The notes under the pieces were generated by a model. The model made no database searches. It saw only the letters and a program-made list of their open reading frames with translations, and had not been told where the DNA came from. This document shows positions 16,317 through 25,039 of a DNA stretch of 64,000 bases, piece after piece; the first letter of the stretch is position 1, and each line of letters begins with the position of its first letter. The stretch covers positions 2,524,001 to 2,588,000 of the forward strand of contig NZ_CP133017.1 of assembly GCF_030866765.1 (NCBI RefSeq), read 5' to 3'. Origin of the DNA: Paenibacillus silvisoli (GTDB lineage: Bacteria; Bacillota; Bacilli; Paenibacillales; Paenibacillaceae). The translations under genes and the position numbers were made by a program.

Positions 16317-17672
16317 ATGTCGTGGAGTGCTGCGCTGACAAAGGCGCTCCCTTTGCTGCATACGCTCGAGAGGCTGGGTCATGAAGCGGTATTCGTTGGC
16401 GGCTGCGTCCGCGATACGCTGCTGGGCAGAGCGCTCAAAGACGTTGATATTGCCACGTCCGCGGAGCCCGAGGCGGTCATTGCGGCCTTTCCGCATACGA
16501 TTCCTACGGGGCTGCAGCATGGCACCGTAACGGTCGTACACGAGAAGGAAACGTATGAAGTGACGACGTTCCGGACCGAGTCCGACTATGAACGGTTCAG
16601 GCGTCCTACGCAGGTGCAGTTCGTGAAGAATCTGGACGCGGATTTGATGCGGCGCGATTTTACGATGAACAGCATGGCGATGCGCGCGGACGGGTCGATC
16701 CACGATCCGTTCGGCGGCCAGCGCGATTTGCGCGGCGGCCTGCTCCGCTGCGTCGGGGATCCCGATGCGAGACTGCAGGAGGATGCGCTTCGCATCGTGC
16801 GAGCGGTGAGGTTCGCCTCCGGCTTTAATCTGCGCATCGCCGCAAGGACGTGGCGGGCGATTATGCGCCATCGGCATTTGCTTGCGCATATCGCGATGGA
16901 GCGGATCGGGCTGGAATTGGACAAGATGGTCGGCGGCAGCGATCCTGGCCGCGCGGCAGCCTATCTGGCGGCAAGCGGCATATTGAGCGAAACGAAAGAG
17001 GCGCTGCCCCGTCCGTTGGCGGAGATGTCCGAGCGTTATCAGGCGCGGCGCAAACTTCGAAGGGGGAGAAGCGGCGAAACTCCTGCTGCTGCGAAGGCCG
17101 AAGCCGAAGAAGAAAGCCGGGCGATGGCCGCTATTCAAGCCATTGCCGAATTAAACGGCCTCGAAGACCGCTGGGCGGCCGTTTGCTGCGCGCTCGGCTT
17201 CCGGAGCGGACAAGCCGCGGAGCTGTTCGAGGCGCTCCGCTATTCCAGCGTCCGAACCGTACAGGCAGCAGCCGCTGTCGCGATTCACCAAACGATGGTG
17301 ACCCGCGATTCGCTGAACGAGGATACAAGACGAAATTGGATCGCCCAAATTTTGCGGCACGGGAAGCCAGCGGCCATGCAGTGGCTGCGCGTGATCGAAG
17401 CCGTGACGGCTTTATCGCCATCGTCGGAGAGCGGCTATGCCGACCAGCTGGACGAGTGGCTGCAAGGGATGCAAGCTTCCACGATAAAGGAGCTCGCGAT
17501 CAAAGGAAACGATCTCATAGCGCTTCGCCAGGAGCCTTCTGGACCATGGCTCGGCAAGCTGCTCGGAGAGTTGCTGCACGCCGTTGCGCTGGGCGAGCTG
17601 CCGAACGAGAAGGAAGCGCTGCTGCGGGCGGCAGCCATTCAACGACCGGTTGATGAAGGGGAATATACATGA
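16317..17672 (+). CDS. cca: CCA-adding tRNA nucleotidyltransferase
   Basis: Class II tRNA nucleotidyltransferase that builds or repairs the 3' CCA end. Seen: nucleotidyltransferase motif GGCVRDTLLG with the DVDIATSA metal-binding Asp pair (about residues 30-55), RRDFTMNSMA, and the RIVRAVRFA motif of the neck. The C-terminal part after residue 230 carries a basic and Ala/Glu-rich insertion (RRKLRRGRSGETPAAAKAEAEEE) that is probably disordered. 451 aa from ATG 16317, set by GGAGGGA (16304-16310); ATG 16293 directly after bshA has no SD. Overlaps birA by 4 nt. Confidence 0.95.
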   Translation: MSWSAALTKALPLLHTLERLGHEAVFVGGCVRDTLLGRALKDVDIATSAEPEAVIAAFPHTIPTGLQHGTVTVVHEKETYEVTTFRTESDYERFRRPTQVQFVKNLDADLMRRDFTMNSMAMRADGSIHDPFGGQRDLRGGLLRCVGDPDARLQEDALRIVRAVRFASGFNLRIAARTWRAIMRHRHLLAHIAMERIGLELDKMVGGSDPGRAAAYLAASGILSETKEALPRPLAEMSERYQARRKLRRGRSGETPAAAKAEAEEESRAMAAIQAIAELNGLEDRWAAVCCALGFRSGQAAELFEALRYSSVRTVQAAAAVAIHQTMVTRDSLNEDTRRNWIAQILRHGKPAAMQWLRVIEAVTALSPSSESGYADQLDEWLQGMQASTIKELAIKGNDLIALRQEPSGPWLGKLLGELLHAVALGELPNEKEALLRAAAIQRPVDEGEYT

Positions 17673-18652
17673 ATCATCGCATACTTGAATTATTGGAGCA
17701 GCAATCCGGCGCGTATCTATCCGGCGAGCTGCTCAGCCAGGAGCTTCAGATCAGCCGTACGGCGATCTGGAAGCAGATCAAGAAGCTCGAAGAAGCCGGC
17801 TATCAAATCGAAGCTTCGCGCCGGCTCGGCTATCGGCTGACGGGCAAACCGGACAGGCTGTCGCCGCAGGAGCTGACCTTGAAGCTGCAGAGCAAGGAAG
17901 TGACGCTCATCAAATCGATCCGCTGCTTCGATTCCGTCGACTCGACGCAAAATATCGCGCAGCGTCTGGCCGAAGACGGCGCGCCGGAAGGCACGCTGAT
18001 CGTCGCGGAGCAGCAAACGAGCGGCCGCGGACGGTTAGGACGGAAATGGGTGTCGCCATCCGGCAAAGGCGTTTATATGAGCTTTATTTTGCGGCCTGGG
18101 ATGCCGCTTCATTTCGCCCCGCAGCTGACGCTGCTTACGGCCGTCGCGCTTTGCCGCGCGCTTCGTTCTGTAGCAGCCCCGCTCGATATCGGCATCAAAT
18201 GGCCGAATGACTTGCTTATCGGCGGGAAGAAGATTAGCGGCATATTGCTGGAATCGACCGCTGAGGAAGAACGGCTGCGTTATGTCATTGCCGGCATCGG
18301 CATCAGCGTGAATCTGACGGCGGACGATTTTCCGCCGGAGCTGCACGATATCGCTACGTCGCTGCGCAACGAGCTCGGCAAGCCGCTCGACAGGTCGGAA
18401 ATCGTCGCCTCCTTCTTCGACCAATTCGAACAGCTTTACGAGGTCTATCAGAGGGAGGGCTTCGCGCCGATCAAGATGCTTTGGGAGGCTCTTTCCGTAA
18501 CGCTGCACAAGCCGACCCGGCTGTTCCTGGCGAGCGGGGAAACGATCGCGACTCCGATCGGCTTAAACGAGCAAGGGGCGCTTCTGGCGCGGAAGAGCGA
18601 CGGGACAATCGTGCCGATCTTCTCCAGCGAGCAGGTGCCGCCGGCAGGGTAA
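17669..18652 (+). CDS. birA: Bifunctional biotin ligase / biotin operon repressor
   Basis: Biotinylates carboxylases and, through an N-terminal winged helix, represses biotin genes when loaded with biotinyl-AMP. Seen: HTH in residues about 15-60 (LSGELLSQELQISRTAIWKQIKKL), the ligase motif SGRGRLGRKWVSPSGKGVYMS (GRGRxGR loop), KWPNDLLIGGKKISGILLE, and a C-terminal SH3-like domain. 327 aa, bifunctional type. It overlaps cca (ATGA). The next gene lies 350 bp downstream behind a new promoter. Confidence 0.96.
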   Translation: MNHRILELLEQQSGAYLSGELLSQELQISRTAIWKQIKKLEEAGYQIEASRRLGYRLTGKPDRLSPQELTLKLQSKEVTLIKSIRCFDSVDSTQNIAQRLAEDGAPEGTLIVAEQQTSGRGRLGRKWVSPSGKGVYMSFILRPGMPLHFAPQLTLLTAVALCRALRSVAAPLDIGIKWPNDLLIGGKKISGILLESTAEEERLRYVIAGIGISVNLTADDFPPELHDIATSLRNELGKPLDRSEIVASFFDQFEQLYEVYQREGFAPIKMLWEALSVTLHKPTRLFLASGETIATPIGLNEQGALLARKSDGTIVPIFSSEQVPPAG

Positions 18653-18659
18653 GCGTTCA

Positions 18660-18688
18660 TAGACGGGACACCGTTTTAGTGGTATACT
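18660..18688 (+). promoter_or_regulatory. Promoter of the pan operon, TAGACG-N17-TATACT with extended -10
   Basis: TAGACG (18660-18665), 17-bp spacer, TATACT (18683-18688) preceded by TGG, giving an extended -10. Start is expected near 18695. Confidence 0.55.
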
Positions 18689-18694
18689 CGCCTT

Positions 18695-18905
18695 ACTAGC
18701 ATGCTCCATTTATGGGTGGTATCGTCCTTGCGCGAACCGCACCGGCCAATGGAGCTTCAGTTGCGGAAATGAATATTTCGATGTGAGGCAATGCGTATTC
18801 TGCTCTGAGCCGTTTTTAGGACCGAGACAGAAGGAAGCTCGCTTCTTGAAGCAGGACGTTCCTTTGTGGATTGGACCTTTTTAGCGGCGGCTAGAAGGTT
18901 TTTTT
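18695..18905 (+). promoter_or_regulatory. Structured leader with terminator before panB (candidate attenuator or riboswitch)
   Basis: GCTCCATT (about 18703-18710) pairs with AATGGAGC about 45 nt later, enclosing GGTGGT/ACCGCACC pairings. Further on, GGAAGC-tc-GCTTC and GCTTC-tt-GAAGC are mutually exclusive hairpins, and AAGGAA can pair with TTCCTT. It ends in ACCTT...AAGGT plus TAGC/GCTA and seven T (18875-18905). No T-box, SAM, glycine or TPP consensus was recognised. The ligand, if any, is unknown. Confidence 0.45.
18875..18905 (+). terminator. Intrinsic terminator inside the panB leader
   Basis: ACCTT (18875-18879) and TAGC pair with GCTA and AAGGT (ending 18899) around a small internal loop; seven T follow. 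It lies 180 nt after the predicted start and about 100 nt before panB. Confidence 0.65.
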
Positions 18906-19002
18906 GTGTTGATCACATAGGACGACCCGAGTTCGCGAACCCTTAAGCTAGGCAGGGGCGATCTGTCCGGGATGTCCATCCAATCTGAAGGAGGACGGAG
19001 CA

Positions 19003-19917
19003 ATGAAACAACCGTTGACTATTACGAAGCTTAAAAAAATGAAGCAAAGCGGCGAGCCGATTTCCGTGCTGACCGCCTATGATTACCCTTCGGCAAAGCT
19101 TGCCGAGGAAGCCGGAATCGATGTCATTCTTGTCGGGGACTCGCTCGGCAACGTCGTACTGGGATACGACACGACGATACCCGTCACGCTAGACGATATG
19201 GTTTATCACACCAGGGCGACAGTCCGGGGTGCTGCAAATACATTCATCGTGGCCGATCTGCCGTTCATGACGTATCGGCTTGGCAAGGAAACGACGCTTC
19301 GCAATGCGGCGCGCTTGCTGCAGGAAGGCGGAGCTCACGCGGTCAAGATGGAAGGCGGAGCGGAAATCGCCGACGAGGTGGCCGCATTGGTGAAAGCCGG
19401 CATTCCCGTTATGGGACATATCGGCCTAACGCCGCAGTCGGTTCATCAGCTTGGCGGCTATAAGGTACAGGGCAAGCTCGAGGCGGAGGCGCAGCAGCTG
19501 ATCGATGACGCGAAGGCGCTTGAGGCGGCCGGCGCGTTCAGCATCGTGCTGGAGCTGGTCACCGAGCCTTTGGCCGAAGCGATCTCATCGTCGCTGTCGA
19601 TTCCGACGATCGGCATCGGGGCAGGGCGCGGCTGCGACGGTCAAGTACTCGTTTATCATGATATTTTGCAATACGCTTCCCCTTACCGGGAGAAAAGATT
19701 CGTCAAAACGTATGCCGATCTCGGAACGACGATCCGCAATGCGATCGGCGCCTATGTATCGGATGTCAAATCCCGCGAATTCCCGCAGCAGGCTCACGTC
19801 TTCCCGATGGAACAGGAGCTGCTGAGACAGCTGTACGGCTCCGGCAAGAGCGAAGCGGCTGCGACCGGCCAGACGGCTCCGGAAGCTGCGGAGAAGAAGG
19901 GCGGCGGCGTATCATGA
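19003..19917 (+). CDS. panB: 3-methyl-2-oxobutanoate hydroxymethyltransferase
   Basis: Transfers a hydroxymethyl group from 5,10-methylene-THF to alpha-ketoisovalerate to give ketopantoate. Seen: TAYDYPSAKLAEEAGIDVILVGDSLG with the Mg-binding Asp, HTRAV-type segment YHTRATVRGA, the KMEGG motif, GHIGLTPQS and IPTIGIGAG. 304 aa, the extra C-terminal 20 residues being low-complexity. Strong SD AAGGAGG. Overlaps panC by 4 nt. Confidence 0.97.
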   Translation: MKQPLTITKLKKMKQSGEPISVLTAYDYPSAKLAEEAGIDVILVGDSLGNVVLGYDTTIPVTLDDMVYHTRATVRGAANTFIVADLPFMTYRLGKETTLRNAARLLQEGGAHAVKMEGGAEIADEVAALVKAGIPVMGHIGLTPQSVHQLGGYKVQGKLEAEAQQLIDDAKALEAAGAFSIVLELVTEPLAEAISSSLSIPTIGIGAGRGCDGQVLVYHDILQYASPYREKRFVKTYADLGTTIRNAIGAYVSDVKSREFPQQAHVFPMEQELLRQLYGSGKSEAAATGQTAPEAAEKKGGGVS

Positions 19918-20894
19918 TCCGCTGTACGACCATTCAAGAGCTGAAAGAACAATTGGCAAGGCAGCGCAAATACAATCCGGACGGCCTCGTCGGTTTCGTG
20001 CCGACGATGGGCTATCTGCATGAAGGGCATGCCAGCTTGATGCGGCGGGCCAGCGAAGAATGCGCCGTAACGGTGCTGTCCATCTTCGTCAATCCGCTGC
20101 AGTTCGGCCCGAACGAAGATTTCGACCGGTACCCGCGCGATTTGGAGCGGGATGCGAGGCTGGCGGAAGCTAACGGCGTCGATATTATATTCGCGCCAAC
20201 CGTGAAGGAGATGTATCCGACCAAGCCGCTGACGCGCGTGCTGATCAGCGAAGTGACGGACCGGCTGTGCGGCGCGTCCCGCCCGGGGCATTTCGACGGC
20301 GTGGGTACGGTCGTCAGCAAGCTGTTCAACCTCGTACGGCCGGACCGCGCGTATTTCGGCATGAAGGACGCGCAGCAGGTCGCCGTCATCGAACAGATGG
20401 TAAACGACCTGAACATTCCGGTGCAAATCGTGCGCTGCGAAACGGTGCGCGAAGCGGACGGACTCGCGATGAGCTCGCGGAACGTTTATTTGACGCCGGA
20501 GGAGCGGGAGCAGGCCGTCGTACTGTCCAAGACGCTGCGCGCGGCGGAAGCTTGGGTGAAGCAGCCGGGCATGACGCCGGTTAAGCTGTCCAAGCTGATT
20601 ACCGGCCAGATTGAAACGGCGCCGCTCGGCCGGATCGATTATGCCGAGCTATTAACGTATCCGGAGCTGGCTCCGCTTGAACCAAATACGGTATTATCTA
20701 CTTTATCCCATACGCTCATTATTGCGCTAGCCGTCAAATTCGGCGGTACGCGTTTGATCGACAATCGATTATTCGAGCTCGAACTCGGCGAAGGCGGAGG
20801 TGACAACCATGTTCAGAACGATGATGAAATCCAAGCTTCACCGGGCGACCGTCACGGAAGCGAACCTCAATTATGTGGGCAGCATCACCATTGA
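19914..20894 (+). CDS. panC: Pantothenate synthetase, with C-terminal extension overlapping panD
   Basis: ATP-dependent ligation of pantoate and beta-alanine. Seen: [15 protein letters not shown] (HIGH-type nucleotidyltransferase motif), [42 protein letters not shown], and the KMSKS-equivalent GLAMSSRN. The family normally ends just after the TRLIDN segment; here the frame continues about 30 residues past it in non-conserved sequence, running 86 nt into panD. The tail is probably a neutral read-through after loss of the original stop. 326 aa. Confidence 0.95.
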   Translation: MIRCTTIQELKEQLARQRKYNPDGLVGFVPTMGYLHEGHASLMRRASEECAVTVLSIFVNPLQFGPNEDFDRYPRDLERDARLAEANGVDIIFAPTVKEMYPTKPLTRVLISEVTDRLCGASRPGHFDGVGTVVSKLFNLVRPDRAYFGMKDAQQVAVIEQMVNDLNIPVQIVRCETVREADGLAMSSRNVYLTPEEREQAVVLSKTLRAAEAWVKQPGMTPVKLSKLITGQIETAPLGRIDYAELLTYPELAPLEPNTVLSTLSHTLIIALAVKFGGTRLIDNRLFELELGEGGGDNHVQNDDEIQASPGDRHGSEPQLCGQHHH

Positions 20895-21192
20895 CGAAGA
20901 GCTGATGGAGCTTGCCGATCTTTGGCCTAATGAGAAAGTGCAAATCGTTAATAATAATAACGGCGCGCGTCTGGAGACTTACGTCATAACGGGTCCCCGC
21001 GGCTCCGGCGTCATCTGTCTAAACGGTGCGGCGGCCCGTCTTGTCCAGCCTGGCGACAACGTCATTATTATCAGTTATGCTTCGATGACCGACGAGGAAG
21101 CGCGCGCGTACAATCCGAAGGTCGTTATTTTGGATGCGGCGAATAAACCGGTTCAAATGCTGGAGAAGGAACTGCATTCGACCGTATTGTAA
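20809..21192 (+). CDS. panD: Aspartate 1-decarboxylase proenzyme
   Basis: Pyruvoyl enzyme making beta-alanine from aspartate. Seen: the self-cleavage site YVGSITID (Gly24-Ser25), the N-terminal [18 protein letters not shown], and [12 protein letters not shown]. 127 aa from ATG 20809, the exact B. subtilis length; SD GGAGGTGA just before. The start lies inside panC, so translation of panC and panD is physically interleaved. End of the pan operon; no terminator seen before the next gene. Confidence 0.96.
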   Translation: MFRTMMKSKLHRATVTEANLNYVGSITIDEELMELADLWPNEKVQIVNNNNGARLETYVITGPRGSGVICLNGAAARLVQPGDNVIIISYASMTDEEARAYNPKVVILDAANKPVQMLEKELHSTVL

Positions 21193-21331
21193 GGCGCAGA
21201 GCCGTCCTTCCTTAGTGCCAGCGCTGTGAAACGATTGGATTCGAGTATGAAAAGCGGTGCCGGGGCAAAGAATGAGCATAACAATTCACTTCTATCACAA
21301 CATCACGGCGTGAAGGTGGGTGCGTTACGAT

Positions 21332-22117
21332 ATGTTCAAACATGTATTTGCTACCATGCAGGAAATGCTCCACGAAATCATTATCCATTATCCGCATGCC
21401 AACGACGCGCAACGCAAACAGCTCGATGACCAATTGTCATCGTTAAAGCAATTCAGCGATACCTTTATTGAAGAATGGCTCCAATTCGAAGAAAAAATGG
21501 CCGATTTCCGCGATATGCAGCTGGCTTGCTCCAAAGGGTCGGCAGCCGGCAAGCCGGCGCCGCCTCAAGCGGCATCCAGCGGCTATCCGAAAATCATTTC
21601 GGCTGCTCCGGCATCCAGTTCGCCGCAGCAGCACCCGAAGCAGCCGTCGGCGCCTCCTCCGCATCCCTGTCAGATCGCGATCATGAACGCGCCCGACGTA
21701 TACGACGAAGCGGCCATCGAGCTGCAGCAGTCGATGTCGAAGGGGCAGGGCTTTTTTAAATTGTTAATGTTCAAAGAGGCGTTCGGGCATTTCCAAGACG
21801 CGGTCAAACGATCACCCGACGACAACCGCGCGAGATTGTTTCTAGGCATGACCTGCATGCATTTGCAGGAGTGGAACGAAGCGCAGCGTCATTTTCAGCT
21901 GCTGGTCGAAGTGACGGAGCATCCGAAGTGGAAGGCTTTGGGCTTCAATGCGCTTGGCTGCATTCAAGCCGTCCGCATGAATTTGGAACAGGCGGCCAAA
22001 TATTTCGAGAAGGCCCACGAGGCCGACCCTAATTTTACCGATCCGTTATCGAATATGAAGTCATGCGCGCAGCATGCAGGCCAGTTATCCTTGTTTTTCG
22101 GGAGCGGCCAGCTTTAG
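21332..22117 (+). CDS. TPR protein with proline-rich linker
   Basis: Not a named family. Residues about 1-65 are helical (HVFATMQEMLHEIIIHYPHAND..., then LDDQLSSLKQFSDTFIEEWLQFEEKMADF). Residues about 70-115 are rich in Pro, Ala, Ser and Gln and look disordered. The remainder has two to three TPR units (LFKL...KEAFGHFQDAVKRSPDD, LGMTCMHLQEWNEAQRHFQLL, LGCIQAVRMNLEQAAKYFEKA). Starts: GTG 21320 touches the SD-like AAGGTGG (21313-21319), ATG 21332 is 12 nt after it; the ATG is used (261 aa). It lies 21 nt before dinG and is probably co-transcribed with it. Confidence 0.75.
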   Translation: MFKHVFATMQEMLHEIIIHYPHANDAQRKQLDDQLSSLKQFSDTFIEEWLQFEEKMADFRDMQLACSKGSAAGKPAPPQAASSGYPKIISAAPASSSPQQHPKQPSAPPPHPCQIAIMNAPDVYDEAAIELQQSMSKGQGFFKLLMFKEAFGHFQDAVKRSPDDNRARLFLGMTCMHLQEWNEAQRHFQLLVEVTEHPKWKALGFNALGCIQAVRMNLEQAAKYFEKAHEADPNFTDPLSNMKSCAQHAGQLSLFFGSGQL

Positions 22118-22138
22118 TTAGAGAGGAACCGAAACCGG

Positions 22139-25039
22139 ATGAATTATGCCGTATTGGATTTGGAAACGACCGGCCACAGCGCCGGCGATGAAATGATACA
22201 AGTAGGACTCGTGCTGTTGGACGAAAGTTTGACGGTCGTTCGTTCCTACAGTTCGTTCGTGAAGCCGACGATTCCGATACCGCCGTTCATTACCCAGCTA
22301 ACCGGCATTGACGAGTCCATGGTCGCGGATGCGCCGGAGCTCGACGAGGTGCTGCTGGAAATGATCCCGTTGCTGAGCGATGCCGTGCTGGTCGCTCACA
22401 ACGTGGCTTTCGACGCCGGCTTCCTCAATTCGGCGCTTGACCGCTGCGGGTATTTGGCCTTCAGCGGCAGGCGGCTGGATACGATCGATTTGCTGCGCAT
22501 CCTGTATCCGACGTTAACGACGTATCAGCTCGGAGCGGTGACGGAGCTGTTCGGCATCGAGCACGATAATCATCACCGCGCGGACAGCGACGCGATGGCA
22601 ACAGCCGAGCTGTTTATCGAATGCTGCGGCAAGCTGAAGGGCCTGCCTCTTCTGACGCTGCAGCGGCTTGCGAATCTGCTTGGCGACGAGCTGGACGATC
22701 TAGGCTGGTTCGTCGCCCAAGCGGCGCTGCAAAAAGAAACGGAAACCTCGATTGACCCCGATGCTTACCATTACTTCCGCCAATTCGCCATGAAAGCGGG
22801 CGATTGGACCGAGGAGCAGCATCCGAGAGATACCGACGATGCGGGAGACTCGGTTGCGGATTGGACCTTTCCTCAGTTTTTGGCCCACATCAAGCAGGAA
22901 ATCGCGGCTCTCGTGCCTGGCTATGAAGAGCGCGAGCCTCAAAATATGATGTTCCAAGAAGTGATCGACGCGCTCGAAGAAGAGCGGCATCTGTTAATCG
23001 AAGCGGGCACCGGAACGGGAAAATCGCTAGGTTACCTAATTCCGGCACTCTACTATGGTGTCCAGCAAAATAAGAAGATAGTCGTAAGCACGCATACGAT
23101 CAATTTGCAGGAGCAGCTGAGAGCGCGGGACTTGCCGCTGCTGCAGGCTGTCATGCCATATCCGTTCCAGGCCGCCGTCTTTAAAGGACGCGGCAATTAT
23201 TTATGTTTGCGCAAGTTCGAAGGCAAAGTGAACATGCGCGATTTCGCCGCCCCGGCGGAGGATCGGATTACCGCCGCCCAGATGGTTGTGTGGCTGGGGG
23301 AATCGGGTCACGGCGATCAGGAGGAATTGAACTTCGGCAACCGGGGCGCCGATTTCTGGGGCACGGTGGCAAGCGACGCGGATTCCTGCTTGAACCGCAG
23401 CTGCCCATGGTTCAAACGGTGCTACTATCACCGGGCCAAACAAGAGGCCAATATCGCCGACGTCGTCATTACGAATCATTCCATGCTCTTTACCGACATA
23501 CGAGCCGACCACCGGCTGCTTCCGGCCTATGAGCATCTGATTCTGGACGAGGCGCATCACCTGGAGGAAGTGGCGGGCAAGCACCTCGGCACGCAGGTTT
23601 CCTACTACTCGGTGCAGCACCCGGTCTTCAGGCTGTGCAAGGATGCCCGTAACGGGCAGCTAATCGTCCTCAAGAGCCGGCTGGCAAACGAGAACGTCGA
23701 GAAAACGCAGAAGTGGCGCGAAGAAATCGACGAGGTCATTCCGGTGTTCGGCGATTTGCGCGATGAGTGGGATAAGCTGTTCGAGCTGCTTTATACGTTT
23801 ACGAGCAGCGGAGGCGGAATGGGCGCGAAAGCCGCGGTCAGCGATACCGGCGGCGCGGAAACCGGCCAATACGTACTCAGACTTCGCGGCGGCAAGCTGC
23901 CGGGACACTGGGGCGACGCGCAGCTGATCGAAGAAGCGATCAACGGATACTTAAGCCAGATTATACGGCCGCTGGACAAAGTGTTTGCCGCGATCAAGGA
24001 TGAAATCGACGATCCGGGCATCGCGGCGCTGGTAACCGACTTAAGCGGTACGATCAAGGATTTGGCCCGCGCGCGCGACGATCTGCGGCAGTTCATCAAG
24101 GCGGATAAGAGCGACACGGTCTATTGGCTGGAAGCGAACAGCAATTCCCGGGCGAAATCGGTTCAGCTGTACGCCGTTCCCGCGGATGTAAGCAATCAAC
24201 TGCGCAATTATTTTTTCGATATCAAGAAAAGTGTTATATTGACTTCAGCGACGCTGTCCGTGCAAAAGTCGTTTCAATATGCGTGCGAGCAGATGGGCTT
24301 GGCGCAGGACGAACAGCAAGGCCGGCTGAAGACGGTTCAGCTGCCTTCGCCGTTTAACTATCGCGAACAGGCGCTCGTCATCATCCCGCGTAATTTTCCG
24401 GTGCTTAAAGGCGCTTCGGGCGACCCGATGTTCAATGATATGCTCGTAAAATCGCTGACCGATGCGGCGATCGAGACGAACGGCCGCATGCTGGTCCTCT
24501 TCACCTCTTACCGGATGCTGAAGCAGGTGTATGAGCCGCTTAAAGAAGCGTTGACGGCGAGCGGCATAACGGTGCTAGGCCAAGGCATCGACAGCAGCAA
24601 CCGCAGCAAGTTGACAAGACGGTTTCAGCAGCAGCAGGCATCCGTCCTGCTTGGCACGAGCAGCTTCTGGGAAGGCGTGGATATTCCCGGGGATGCCTTA
24701 TCCTGTCTGGCGATCGTAAGGCTTCCGTTCCAGCCGCCGAATCATCCGCTGGTCGAAGCGAAGTCCGAGCTGCTTCAAGAGCAGAATCAAAATCCGTTCA
24801 TGAAGCTGTCGATTCCGCAGGCGGTCATCCGCTTCAAGCAAGGCTTCGGCCGGCTGGTCCGGACGGCAAGCGACCGCGGCATCGTGCTGATCTACGATAC
24901 GCGGGTCATTGACACGTACTATGGCAAATATTTTCTCTATTCCCTGCCCGGGCCGAAAATCGAGACGATGCATATCGACCAGATCGTGCCGCGCATCCGC
25001 GAATGGTTTGCGCCTAGTAAAGAAGGAGTGGAACAATGA
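22139..25039 (+). CDS. dinG: DinG-family helicase with N-terminal exonuclease domain
   Basis: Fusion of a DnaQ-like 3'-5' exonuclease (residues about 1-165: VLDLETTGHSAGDEMIQVG, HNVAFDAGFL, HHRADSDAMA) with an XPD/DinG superfamily 2 helicase: Walker A EAGTGTGKSLG (about 287-297), DEAHH (about 469-473), and C-terminal motifs LFTSYRMLKQ, GTSSFWEGVDIPG, QGFGRLVRT. Cys residues in YLCLRKFEG and SCLNRSCPWFKRCYYHRA (four in all) resemble the iron-sulfur cluster domain of XPD; staphylococcal DinG is reported without one, so this is worth noting. 966 aa. Role: DNA repair or replication restart by family. Overlaps rex by 4 nt. Confidence 0.93.
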   Translation: MNYAVLDLETTGHSAGDEMIQVGLVLLDESLTVVRSYSSFVKPTIPIPPFITQLTGIDESMVADAPELDEVLLEMIPLLSDAVLVAHNVAFDAGFLNSALDRCGYLAFSGRRLDTIDLLRILYPTLTTYQLGAVTELFGIEHDNHHRADSDAMATAELFIECCGKLKGLPLLTLQRLANLLGDELDDLGWFVAQAALQKETETSIDPDAYHYFRQFAMKAGDWTEEQHPRDTDDAGDSVADWTFPQFLAHIKQEIAALVPGYEEREPQNMMFQEVIDALEEERHLLIEAGTGTGKSLGYLIPALYYGVQQNKKIVVSTHTINLQEQLRARDLPLLQAVMPYPFQAAVFKGRGNYLCLRKFEGKVNMRDFAAPAEDRITAAQMVVWLGESGHGDQEELNFGNRGADFWGTVASDADSCLNRSCPWFKRCYYHRAKQEANIADVVITNHSMLFTDIRADHRLLPAYEHLILDEAHHLEEVAGKHLGTQVSYYSVQHPVFRLCKDARNGQLIVLKSRLANENVEKTQKWREEIDEVIPVFGDLRDEWDKLFELLYTFTSSGGGMGAKAAVSDTGGAETGQYVLRLRGGKLPGHWGDAQLIEEAINGYLSQIIRPLDKVFAAIKDEIDDPGIAALVTDLSGTIKDLARARDDLRQFIKADKSDTVYWLEANSNSRAKSVQLYAVPADVSNQLRNYFFDIKKSVILTSATLSVQKSFQYACEQMGLAQDEQQGRLKTVQLPSPFNYREQALVIIPRNFPVLKGASGDPMFNDMLVKSLTDAAIETNGRMLVLFTSYRMLKQVYEPLKEALTASGITVLGQGIDSSNRSKLTRRFQQQQASVLLGTSSFWEGVDIPGDALSCLAIVRLPFQPPNHPLVEAKSELLQEQNQNPFMKLSIPQAVIRFKQGFGRLVRTASDRGIVLIYDTRVIDTYYGKYFLYSLPGPKIETMHIDQIVPRIREWFAPSKEGVEQ

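Larger units (their letters stand above)
18653..19002. other. 350-bp leader region upstream of panB
   Basis: No gene. Contains a promoter (18660-18688), a long self-complementary leader (18695-18905) ending in a terminator hairpin (18875-18905), and a further 97 nt before panB. The layout is that of transcription attenuation. Confidence 0.6.

Noticed and set aside
15180-17138. 652-codon antisense frame opposite bshA and cca
   Set aside because: Spans two unrelated, certain genes on the other strand; composition is Arg/His/Gln-rich without domains. Length alone is not evidence in GC-rich DNA.
18703-18905. panB leader as a T-box riboswitch
   Set aside because: No TGGAACCGCG antiterminator sequence precedes the terminator, and no specifier loop pattern was seen. 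GGTGGT near 18715 is in the wrong place.
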